This document shows, piece by piece, positions 51,050 to 58,131 of a DNA stretch of 64,000 bases (positions within the stretch are counted from its first letter, which is position 1; the number at the start of each line of letters is the position of its first letter). Where the stretch lies: assembly GCA_963718635.1 (NCBI GenBank), contig OY970367.1:744001-808000 (forward strand). The letters run 5' to 3'. Origin of the DNA: JAIOQJ01 sp963718635. Its GTDB lineage: Bacteria > Planctomycetota > Planctomycetia > Gemmatales > Gemmataceae. A program made the position numbers and the translations under genes. The notes under the pieces were generated by a model that was not told where the DNA came from, searched no databases, and saw only the letters and a list, made by a program, of their open reading frames with translations.

Positions 51050-51424
51050 TTATTTGAGCAGCGAATCGAAAACGCGCACCTTTTTCCATGTCGCTTTATT
51101 TTCATCGATGAATTGCAGATGCGTCTTGGCGACCGCGTACTTTTCATACGACGCTTTGTCCTTGAAGACGAGGTGCAGGGCGACATCGAAATCGCGATCG
51201 TTCACTTCGCGCTTGAACTCTTCGGCAATCGGGCCTGCCGCGAAGAACGTCACGCCATCGTGTTCTTTGAGATACTTCTTGCAGGCATCGACCAGTTTCT
51301 GCCGGTTTTCAGGCGAGCTGTCGTTCAATTGAAAGAACACCATATGGCCGATCTGCGGCTCATCGGCGCGCACCGAACCGGCGAACAAGGTAAACGCGAA
51401 TGCAGCCAAAGCGATACGAATCAT
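51050..51424 (-). CDS. Secreted Dabb (stress-responsive alpha/beta barrel) domain protein
   Basis: About 124 residues from ATG 51424 with AGGAGA upstream. Signal peptide MIRIALAAFAFTLFAGSVRA. Then the dimeric alpha/beta barrel: HMVFFQLNDSSPENRQKLVD, GVTFFAAGPIAEEFKREVND, DFDVALHLVFKDKASYEKYA and THLQFIDENKATWKKVRVFD. Dabb domains occur in plant stress proteins and bacterial enzymes that handle small aromatic ligands; the exported planctomycete versions have no known role. Convergent with the glycosyltransferase gene. Confidence 0.85.
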   Translation of the reverse strand: MIRIALAAFAFTLFAGSVRADEPQIGHMVFFQLNDSSPENRQKLVDACKKYLKEHDGVTFFAAGPIAEEFKREVNDRDFDVALHLVFKDKASYEKYAVAKTHLQFIDENKATWKKVRVFDSLLK

Positions 51425-51509
51425 TTTTTGTCTCCTGTGATTGAGGTTGGCGGTAGTCATAAAATAGAGACCTAAGAGCGAAAGAATACCCTACGGCTAA
51501 TCACTACCC

Positions 51510-52334
51510 ATGATCGAGCGCGAATTTGGTGTCCCCTTCGCCGGGGAGATTTTGGAACCCGCCCATTGGGCCCAGACGGCATTGAAAAAAATGCCGGATG
51601 AAGGCCGACTGAACTGGCAAGCTCTGTTTGGACGTTTGGCGCCGGTGGTGCTCGACCTCGGCTGTGGCAACGGGCGTTTTGCCATTTCCAGCGCGTTTTC
51701 GCGCCGAGACCACGATCATCTTGGCATCGATACGCTGCCCCTGGTCATTCGCTACGCGCGCAAGCGCGGCAACCAACGCGGCCTAAGCAACCTTCGCTTT
51801 GCCGTCGGCGGCGCTATCGAGCTGCTCGACCGCTGGATTGAACCAAGCAGCGTTTCGGAGATTCATTGCTATCATCCGCAGCCGTATTACGAAGCGACGC
51901 AAGTGCATCGTCGGCTGATTCGGCCTGATTTTCTCGCGCTGGTCCATCGTTCGCTGGTCCCAGGCGGCCTGTTCGTCGTGCAGACCGATAATCCCGGTTA
52001 CTGGAAATATATCCGCGATGTCGTTCCGGTTTTTTTCGAATTTCACGAGCGCATTGGCCGTTGGCCGGATGCGCCGCGCGGCCGTACCCGCCGTGAAATC
52101 TACGCGATGAAGAAAGGCCTGCCGATCTTTCGCGGCTCGGGAACCGCCAAGCGCGAACTAACCGAAGACAGCGCCCTGCGCCTGGCCGAGGCATTGCCCG
52201 CCCCGGTGTTCGATGCGGACAGGCGCTGCGCGATCTGGATCGTCTGGCTTAATAATTCCGGATCGGATTGCTCGGTAGTTCGAACGGACTCGCGAGCGAA
52301 GAGAGCTTACTCTGGTCGGGTCGCATTTGCCTAA
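51510..52334 (+). CDS. trmB: TrmB-like tRNA (guanine-N7-)-methyltransferase family protein
   Basis: 274 residues. SAM-binding motif VVLDLGCGNGRFAISSAFS, then HDHLGIDTLPLVIRYARKRG (motif II), IELLDRWIEPSSVSEIHCYH and the last motif VPGGLFVVQTDNPGYW, all in TrmB positions. The usual FPDPWPKxRH reads HPQPYYEATQVHRRLI, so residues that contact tRNA differ. TrmB makes m7G46 in the tRNA variable loop; substrate identity is therefore slightly uncertain. The C-terminus beyond LNNSGSD is extended relative to E. coli. Confidence 0.8.
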   Translation: MIEREFGVPFAGEILEPAHWAQTALKKMPDEGRLNWQALFGRLAPVVLDLGCGNGRFAISSAFSRRDHDHLGIDTLPLVIRYARKRGNQRGLSNLRFAVGGAIELLDRWIEPSSVSEIHCYHPQPYYEATQVHRRLIRPDFLALVHRSLVPGGLFVVQTDNPGYWKYIRDVVPVFFEFHERIGRWPDAPRGRTRREIYAMKKGLPIFRGSGTAKRELTEDSALRLAEALPAPVFDADRRCAIWIVWLNNSGSDCSVVRTDSRAKRAYSGRVAFA

Positions 52335-52461
52335 TTGCCATACTGTTAAAATGAACCGCTTAGGCAAGCATTAGCGTGCTGCGATTCGTCGTATTCTAAG
52401 CGTTAGCTTTTGGTGGCTTCCTCGTCTTATCGGGTGAGCCGATCCATGATTTTCGGCCTGG

Positions 52462-53034
52462 ATGGGCCGGAAGCTGTTTCGAGCGGAAATGAAGTCACAA
52501 CCGCCAGCGGCAGGACCACGGCAGGCCGAGTTCGAGGACTTGTATCAGCGACATAGCCGCGAAGTCTGGGCGTTGGCCTACGCTCGCTGGATGGACGCGG
52601 ATATGGCCCTTGATATCGCACAAGAAGCGTTCATGCGCCTCTGGAAGCAGTGGGAAAGCGGCGAAGAAATACAAAATCCACGTGCTTGGCTATTGCGCGT
52701 AGGTCGTAATCTGGCAGAAGATTATTCAAAGAGTTCATTCCGCCGGAATGGGACCAGCCCTCCGGAAATGATGAACGGCGTTCACTCGAAAGAGTTGCAG
52801 CCGTTGGAACAGTTGGAGCGTCGGGAAGCTTTTGCCCAGATGCGGGCCATCCTGGAAGAAATTCCGGTCGGCGATCGAGATATCTTGACGTTGCGATATG
52901 CTTTGGATTACGACGCCCAACGAATTGGCGAAATATTAGGAATCAATGCGACAGCAGTCCACATGCGTTTGAGCCGGGCGCGGCAGCGTCTTGCCGAACG
53001 GCTGACTGCTCAAGGGATAAAGACGATACCATGA
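52462..53034 (+). CDS. ECF-type RNA polymerase sigma factor
   Basis: 190 residues with regions 2 and 4 of sigma-70: FEDLYQRHSREVWALAYARW (2.1), ADMALDIAQEAFMRLWKQWE (2.2-2.3), NPRAWLLRVGRNLAEDY (2.4), and IPVGDRDILTLRYALDYDAQ, IGEILGINATAVHMRLSRAR (4.2 helix-turn-helix). An internal ATG at 52489 (MKSQPPAAG) may be the real start. It overlaps the next gene by 4 bases (ATGA), so the small membrane protein after it is a candidate anti-sigma factor. Confidence 0.88.
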   Translation: MGRKLFRAEMKSQPPAAGPRQAEFEDLYQRHSREVWALAYARWMDADMALDIAQEAFMRLWKQWESGEEIQNPRAWLLRVGRNLAEDYSKSSFRRNGTSPPEMMNGVHSKELQPLEQLERREAFAQMRAILEEIPVGDRDILTLRYALDYDAQRIGEILGINATAVHMRLSRARQRLAERLTAQGIKTIP

Positions 53035-53375
53035 ACATTCCAGACTCTCCTTCGAATGACGGCTTGGATCGACAGTTGTCGGCCTTTTATAAAGCCGAAC
53101 TGCCCGAACCGTTTCCAGCTTTTCGCTTCAGCGCCGTCAACGAACAACTCGCTATGCCTATGTCGGCCTATTCACGCGCGTCACGAATGGGCGATTCGAA
53201 GCGAAGAATCTCGTTGGCTGCTTCGGTTGCGCTCATTCTTGCCAGTTGCTGGTATTTATCGGATCACATTGCAACGCCGACGGGCGGTGTTACGATCAGC
53301 AAGGGCGAGAATTCGGCCAAGCTTCCTAAAGAACTGCAGAAAGCCAAAGAAACTGGAAAATCGTTAATGCCGTAG
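53031..53375 (+). CDS. Small one-TM protein, putative anti-sigma factor
   Basis: 114 residues. N-terminal cytoplasmic part LDRQLSAFYKAELPEPFPAF, then KRRISLAASVALILASCWYL as one membrane segment, and a short exposed tail rich in Lys. No zinc anti-sigma HxxxCxxC motif is present. Coupled by a 4-base overlap to the preceding ECF sigma gene, which is the only basis for the anti-sigma suggestion. Confidence 0.6.
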   Translation: MNIPDSPSNDGLDRQLSAFYKAELPEPFPAFRFSAVNEQLAMPMSAYSRASRMGDSKRRISLAASVALILASCWYLSDHIATPTGGVTISKGENSAKLPKELQKAKETGKSLMP

Positions 53376-53512
53376 TTGGCGCATGTTCTGATGGTAGACG
53401 GTAAGCACGCTGCTGGATGTTCATCATTCGCTTACGCGCCCGCAACTGACCACTCTTTTCTCTGTTGCCAATTCGATTCGGCGTTAGTTGCGAACTCCCG
53501 TATAATTTCAGC

Positions 53513-54136
53513 ATGTGGCCTAATGCCGACAAGACAAAGGGAATGCTCGACGACGCCCGCGCCGGCGGTGCGGAAGCCGTCGAGAAATTGCTGGCAGAGT
53601 TTCGTGAGCCGTTGCGTCGAGTCATCGGCCTGCGGCTAGACCCAGTGCTCGCCCGCCGCGTCGACGCCAGCGACATCGTTCAAGATGTATTGATTGAAGC
53701 TAATCAACGGCTTACGGACTATCTTCGCTCGCCGGCAATGCCCTTCCATCTCTGGCTGCGGCACTTGGCCCAAGATCGCATTATTGATGCTCACCGCCGG
53801 CATCGGCAGGCCCAACGCCGCAGCATCGATCGCGAGCAGCCGATACATCGACCGGCATGGGCGGACGAATCGTCCTTACAGCTAGCCGCTCAGCTCGTTG
53901 ATGGCGAGCAGACGCCGGCGTCCGCTGCCATCCATCACGAATTGCAACGAAGGCTCGAATCGGCAATGGCCGAGCTTGCCGACGACGATCGCGAGATCAT
54001 TCTGATGAGGCATCACGAGCAATTGTCCAATCAGGAAGTGGCTGCGGCGTTGGGGTTAACGGAAGCAGCGGCATCCATGCGCTACCTGCGCGCTCTACGG
54101 AAATTGCGGGCCGTGCTGGTGCCCGAAGTGGTTTAG
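53513..54136 (+). CDS. RNA polymerase sigma factor, ECF/sigma-70 family
   Basis: About 207 residues from ATG 53513 (MWPNADKTKGMLDDARAGGA). Region 2: EFREPLRRVIGLRLDPVLAR, VDASDIVQDVLIEANQRL, PFHLWLRHLAQDRIIDAHRR. Region 4: LADDDREIILMRHHEQLSNQ, VAAALGLTEAAASMRYLRAL. The long linker with REQPIHRPAW is typical of a group common in planctomycetes. Not similar in detail to the ECF factor 0.5 kb upstream. No anti-sigma gene follows it. Confidence 0.87.
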   Translation: MWPNADKTKGMLDDARAGGAEAVEKLLAEFREPLRRVIGLRLDPVLARRVDASDIVQDVLIEANQRLTDYLRSPAMPFHLWLRHLAQDRIIDAHRRHRQAQRRSIDREQPIHRPAWADESSLQLAAQLVDGEQTPASAAIHHELQRRLESAMAELADDDREIILMRHHEQLSNQEVAAALGLTEAAASMRYLRALRKLRAVLVPEVV

Positions 54137-54221
54137 TCAAGCGGAGTCGTGTTCATCGCTACTTAAGCCTTATAAGTCCAAGACGACCTATTTTGTATTT
54201 CATTCCTTAGATAGTGGTGAT

Positions 54222-54680
54222 ATGACCAAACGCTCCCGTGCCCGCGAAGTTGCCTTGCAGCTTCTCTTTCAACTCGATGCCAACCCGGGCGTGCCGCGGG
54301 CCATCATTGATGGTTTTGTCCGAGATCGGGTGCGCGATGCCGGGCTCATCTCTTTCAGTACGACGCTCTACGACGGCGTGGTCGCGAATCTCAAAGAAAT
54401 CGACGCAAAACTGACCGCTGCCGCCGACAATTGGCGCTTGATCCGGATGGCCAACGTTGATCGCAATGTGCTACGGCTGGGCGCTTTCGAAGTGTTGCAT
54501 GCAACCGAAGACACACCGGCGCCGGTGGCGATCGACGAAGCGATCGAACTTGCTCGCCGGTACGGCTCGGCGGATTCGCCCGCGTTTGTGAACGGCGTGC
54601 TGGATAAGATTCATCGCACGCGCAATGCCGAAGCCGAGCTGAAAGCGGAACCGAAAACAGCTGATGATGCGGAATCGTGA
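54222..54680 (+). CDS. nusB: Transcription antitermination protein NusB
   Basis: 152 residues, all-helical: REVALQLLFQLDANPGVPRA, VVANLKEIDAKLTAAADNWR, MANVDRNVLRLGAFEVLHAT and APVAIDEAIELARRYGSADS, ending FVNGVLDKIHR. NusB binds boxA RNA with NusE (S10) during rRNA antitermination. Length and motifs are standard. The next gene starts 1 base after its stop. Confidence 0.96.
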   Translation: MTKRSRAREVALQLLFQLDANPGVPRAIIDGFVRDRVRDAGLISFSTTLYDGVVANLKEIDAKLTAAADNWRLIRMANVDRNVLRLGAFEVLHATEDTPAPVAIDEAIELARRYGSADSPAFVNGVLDKIHRTRNAEAELKAEPKTADDAES

Positions 54681-54681
54681 A

Positions 54682-55359
54682 ATGCCGACGGGCTCTCCTT
54701 TTACGCGACTATGCCAACTGACAAATACAATCTCCGATTGCGGCCTCGCCGACCTTCACGTTCATTCGACTGCCAGCGATGGCCTCTTCACCCCTTCCGA
54801 GGTAGCAACTCATGCAAGGCAAGCCGGTCTTGCTGCGGTGGCGATAACCGATCACGATACATTAGAGGGCTATCTGTCGGTCCGCGAAAGCGTTCCGGGC
54901 ACCGAGTTGATCGCCGGCGTTGAATTGACGACCGAATATCAGGGGCGCGAACTTCATCTGCTCGGCTATTTCGTCAATCCAGAGCACCCAGCCTTGTCGA
55001 CGACGCTCTGCCACATGCAGGTTAAGCGTCGAGAACGATTTGACTTCATCATTGAGCGATTAGGTGCGTCCGGCTTGTCCTTTGATAACGGTACGCTGCA
55101 GCGCATTCGAACAGGCAGTCATTCGCTCGGCCGGCGTCATGTGGCCGAATTGCTCGTACAAAGTAAACAAGCAGGGAGCAACTTCGATGCATTCACACGC
55201 CTTTTGATGACCCCCGAAATCCTCGAGGCGCCGAAAGTCCGCCTGCCGGTTGCCGAAGCGATTGCGTTAGTACGTACGGCTGGAGGCGTGTCGAGCTGGC
55301 GCATCCGCCGGCGAATGCCACCGTTGAAGAGATGCGCGAACTGCAAGCCTTTGGGTTGA
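54682..55359 (+). CDS. PHP-domain phosphoesterase, N-terminal part (frameshifted)
   Basis: From ATG 54682 the protein reads ADLHVHSTASDGLFTPSEVA (metal HxH), AAVAITDHDTLEGYLSVRES and ELIAGVELTTEYQGRELHLL, then FDFIIERLGASGLSFDN, SLGRRHVAELLVQSKQAG and RLPVAEAIALVRTAGGVSS. This is the RNase AM/TrpH-like PHP family acting on 3',5'-bisphosphonucleotides or RNA 5' ends. After VSS the frame is wrong; one base is missing in TCGAGCTGGC (55291-55300), giving LAHPPANATVEEM on mending. Follows nusB directly. Confidence 0.85.
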   Translation: MPTGSPFTRLCQLTNTISDCGLADLHVHSTASDGLFTPSEVATHARQAGLAAVAITDHDTLEGYLSVRESVPGTELIAGVELTTEYQGRELHLLGYFVNPEHPALSTTLCHMQVKRRERFDFIIERLGASGLSFDNGTLQRIRTGSHSLGRRHVAELLVQSKQAGSNFDAFTRLLMTPEILEAPKVRLPVAEAIALVRTAGGVSSWRIRRRMPPLKRCANCKPLG

Positions 55360-55550
55360 ACGCGATCGAATGCGAATATCCCTGGGCCAAACCTTCGCAC
55401 GGTCGTAAGCTGCGCATGATGGCCGGGCAACTCGGCTTGGCGATTACCGGCGGCAGCGATTGCCATGGGCCGCACCCTAACAAGCGCTGTATCGGGGCAA
55501 AGGGCATTCCTCGAGAGGAACTGGAAGCCTTGCGCAGAATGAGACGGTGA
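55332..55550 (+). CDS. PHP-domain phosphoesterase, C-terminal part
   Basis: Continues as MRELQAFGLNAIECEYPWAK, RMMAGQLGLAITGGSDCHGP (metal-binding GSDCHG) and ends ELEALRRMRR. It completes the PHP metal site of the gene at 54682. It is not an independent gene. Confidence 0.82.
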   Translation: MRELQAFGLNAIECEYPWAKPSHGRKLRMMAGQLGLAITGGSDCHGPHPNKRCIGAKGIPREELEALRRMRR

Positions 55551-55623
55551 GCCGGCGCAGCGTTTCAAAACTGACATGCTAAACCGCTATAAGGCCACGA
55601 AAACAACGTGAGCAGTGAATGCC

Positions 55624-56073
55624 ATGGAACTGGAGATTCCAATCAATCCCGTCCAACGCGTTCTTCAAATTGGCAAAAAACCACCTGACACAGATTGGAA
55701 GCCGGAAGACTTTAGACATGCCGTACAACGTAGAAGGAAACTGCACGAAGAACTCCAAGATCTGTTTGGCGTCAAATACTGGATTCTCGGCGATGCAACA
55801 GCCATAATTTCGCCAGACTGGCGCCTCATAATCGACGACACCTTCATGGAATCAGTTGATGTCCCTTACACGAGAAGCTGCCACAAAAGCGTGGCGCTGT
55901 CGTTCGTCAAATGGGAGTATTGCCCGCTAACCAAGGGTCTGCCGAATCCCTACGATCCCTGGATTCAAATCTGGGAGCATGACGGCTCGTTCAGTGTTGA
56001 GCATAGCGTTTTCATCGATATTTTTGATAATGAAGGCATGCGATGCGGTGCCATTGTCTCTCATCGACCCTAG
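55624..56073 (+). CDS. Hypothetical protein, 149 residues
   Basis: No family recognised. From ATG 55624 (a GTG at 55615 is also in frame): MELEIPINPVQRVLQIGKKP, then a soluble body DFRHAVQRRRKLHEELQDLF, FGVKYWILGDATAIISPDWR, FMESVDVPYTRSCHKSVALS, WEYCPLTKGLPNPYDPWIQI and FSVEHSVFIDIFDNEGMRCG. Rich in Trp, Tyr and Pro, no TM segment. Lies between the PHP gene and ftsY, 31 bases upstream of the latter. Length and composition would suit an immunity-like or regulatory protein, but nothing supports a function. Confidence 0.6.
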   Translation: MELEIPINPVQRVLQIGKKPPDTDWKPEDFRHAVQRRRKLHEELQDLFGVKYWILGDATAIISPDWRLIIDDTFMESVDVPYTRSCHKSVALSFVKWEYCPLTKGLPNPYDPWIQIWEHDGSFSVEHSVFIDIFDNEGMRCGAIVSHRP

Positions 56074-56104
56074 CGAGCAGCGACAACTGATAAGGATCGA
56101 TCTT

Positions 56105-57016
56105 ATGCTCAAAGCTCTCTTCCAAAAAATAAAGTCCGGCCTGTCGAAGACGCGGAGCGTTTTTGCGGGAATTGTCGATCTGTTTCGAGGCCGGGGTCGC
56201 GTCGATAAGGCTTTCCTTGATGAACTCGAACGCCGGCTTTACCTGGCGGATGTCGGCGGCTATGCCGTCGCGCTTATCGTCGATCGCGTACGCAAAGCCT
56301 TCATCGATAAAGAGATCAGCGGCGAGGTTGAAGCCTTCGTCAAGGCGCAACTGCGAGAGATGTTGGCGGACCCTTCGGAAGGAATTCGATACGTTACCGG
56401 CGGGCCAACAATCGTGATGATCGCCGGCGTCAATGGTTCGGGAAAGACGACGAGCATCGCGAAGCTGGCAAAGAAACTGAAAGACGATGGCAAGAAAGTT
56501 ATGGTCGCTGCTTGTGACACCTTCCGTGCCGCAGCGGTTGAGCAGTTGACGATCTGGAGCGAACGCAGCGGTGTCGATATTGTCAAGAATCAACAGGGAA
56601 GCGACCCCGCCAGCGTTGCCCACGATGCTTGCGAGAAAGCCAAAGCCCGGGGATTCGATGTTGTGATCGTTGATACCGCCGGCCGGTTACACACGCAGGC
56701 GCATCTAATGCGCGAGCTTGAAAAGATCCATCGCATTGTCGCCCGGCAGATCGATGGCGCACCGCATGAAGTCTTTCTGGTGCTCGATGCCAGCAACGGT
56801 CAGAATGCGGTTACTCAAGCCGAGATGTTCACCAAGTCGGTCAAATGCACCGGCATTATCCTGACCAAGCTCGATGGCACCGCCAAAGGCGGCGCCATCT
56901 TCGCCATCAAGGAAAAGATCGGCCTGCCGGTGAAGTTCGTCGGCGTGGGTGAAGGGATCGACGATTTGGAGCCGTTCGATCCCGACGATTATGTGAACGC
57001 GCTTTTTGAGAAATGA
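56105..57016 (+). CDS. ftsY: Signal recognition particle receptor FtsY
   Basis: 303 residues from ATG 56105, with AAGGA upstream. N domain KIKSGLSKTRSVFAGIVDLF and VDKAFLDELERRLYLADVGG, then the SRP GTPase G domain: MIAGVNGSGKTTSIAKLAKK (G1), ACDTFRAAAVEQLTIWSERS, FDVVIVDTAGRLHTQAHLMR (G3), ILTKLDGTAKGG (G4) and FVGVGEGIDDLEPFDPDDY at the end. The acidic A domain is absent, as in many bacteria. It receives SRP-nascent chain complexes at the membrane. Confidence 0.96.
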   Translation: MLKALFQKIKSGLSKTRSVFAGIVDLFRGRGRVDKAFLDELERRLYLADVGGYAVALIVDRVRKAFIDKEISGEVEAFVKAQLREMLADPSEGIRYVTGGPTIVMIAGVNGSGKTTSIAKLAKKLKDDGKKVMVAACDTFRAAAVEQLTIWSERSGVDIVKNQQGSDPASVAHDACEKAKARGFDVVIVDTAGRLHTQAHLMRELEKIHRIVARQIDGAPHEVFLVLDASNGQNAVTQAEMFTKSVKCTGIILTKLDGTAKGGAIFAIKEKIGLPVKFVGVGEGIDDLEPFDPDDYVNALFEK

Positions 57017-57024
57017 TCGTCGCT

Positions 57025-57417
57025 TCAGCCTTTGGGTGAAATGATCAAGCCGGCGGCATCACGTCGTGTGCCGGGCATTTCGCCGACGGCTTCAACTTTG
57101 CGATACCCTAAGGCATGCAGCACTTGCAGAACCTCGTTCCAAGTGGGGAACGGGCGGCGGTTCTCGCGTTTGAAGCGCTCCATCGCCTTCATGAAGATCG
57201 TTTCTTCATCGGTGTAATCGCGTTCGCAGGTCGTCGGGTCGATGAGGCGACGGCGTTCGCTCGTCCGGCGCTTTTCGGCCGCGTTCGCCCGGCGACGATC
57301 AACCGCAACGGGGATATTGCGTTTGCGGCGTTCCATCGCCATTTGTGCGGCGGCACTGGCGCCATCGAGTTCGGGGTTATCGCGCGCTGGTTCAGCGCTA
57401 GCTTCGAATTGCATCAC
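57025..57417 (-). CDS. Small conserved protein, paralogue A
   Basis: 130 residues. N-terminal charged part with MERRKRNIPVAVDRRRANAA, then the conserved core ETIFMKAMERFKRENRRPFP, TWNEVLQVLHALGYRKVEAV. Paired with a close relative at 57529-57855; the two share RRPFPTW(N/S)EVLxVLxxLGYRKV and a RRKRxIPxAxDRR block. No function known. Convergent with ftsY, stops 8 bases after it. Confidence 0.75.
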   Translation of the reverse strand: MMQFEASAEPARDNPELDGASAAAQMAMERRKRNIPVAVDRRRANAAEKRRTSERRRLIDPTTCERDYTDEETIFMKAMERFKRENRRPFPTWNEVLQVLHALGYRKVEAVGEMPGTRRDAAGLIISPKG

Positions 57418-57528
57418 AGTTGTCTCAATGGTGTCAATCTAGGTGAGGTTGGAACTGGGCGTTCCGGCTTCGCTGAACGCGGCCTTGGCCGCGCGAGTAC
57501 AGTAGATGAAAGCGATTTCGCCGATCGA

Positions 57529-57855
57529 TCATCCCTTCGGCGGGACGATGGGAGCAGGCTTTGGCGAGCCGGGCAGTTCGCGCTCATCTTCGACTTTGCG
57601 ATAGCCGAGCGAACGCAGAACTTCAAGAACCTCGCTCCAAGTTGGGAAAGGCCGGCGATTTTCGCGTTTGTATTGATCCATCGCTTTGACGAACGCTTGC
57701 TCGTCAGTCGATACAGGATCTATCGGCGGCGGAGGCACTGGATTGTCCCGTCGATCTATTGCCGCCGGGATCTTTCGCTTACGGCGTTCTATCGTTCCGT
57801 TGTTGTCCGTGTCGGGTTTCTCAGTTAGCGTTGTACCGGGTGTTGCAGGTGACAT
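57529..57855 (-). CDS. Small conserved protein, paralogue B
   Basis: 108 residues. TIERRKRKIPAAIDRRDNPV, then a Pro-rich link, then DEQAFVKAMDQYKRENRRPF and PTWSEVLEVLRSLGYRKVED, ending in a Pro-rich tail. Tandem paralogue of the gene at 57025, about 110 bases apart, same strand. The shared core looks like a helix-turn-helix-sized motif, but its role is unknown. Confidence 0.75.
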   Translation of the reverse strand: MSPATPGTTLTEKPDTDNNGTIERRKRKIPAAIDRRDNPVPPPPIDPVSTDEQAFVKAMDQYKRENRRPFPTWSEVLEVLRSLGYRKVEDERELPGSPKPAPIVPPKG

Positions 57856-58052
57856 GGTCGAGCTCTCGTGTTTTGCCGTAACTCCGCTCTTAGTTAGTTC
57901 TAGCCTAACCTCACTGGCAAGGGTGTCAAGCGTAATCGTTTCGGCTCTTAACTAAAACTTGGTAAAATCGAGAATCTGTTCAGGCGGCCTCCTGAAAATG
58001 TAACGATCAGGCAAAATAATCGGTTGACTTCAGCAAAAAAGTAGGATTACTG

Positions 58053-58092
58053 CTTCGTGTAGCGGAAGTCTGACGACTTCCGCTGCACGAAG
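58053..58092. repeat. 18-bp hairpin between convergent-free neighbours
   Basis: CTTCGTGTAGCGGAAGTC (58053-58070) pairs with 58075-58092 with one G-T position, loop TGAC. No T run. It lies in the 276-base gap 57856-58131; a REP-like repeat, upstream of glgX. Confidence 0.8.
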
Positions 58093-58131
58093 TCAGCATT
58101 AGGACTGGCCCATCTACCGGCATTCGCCAAA

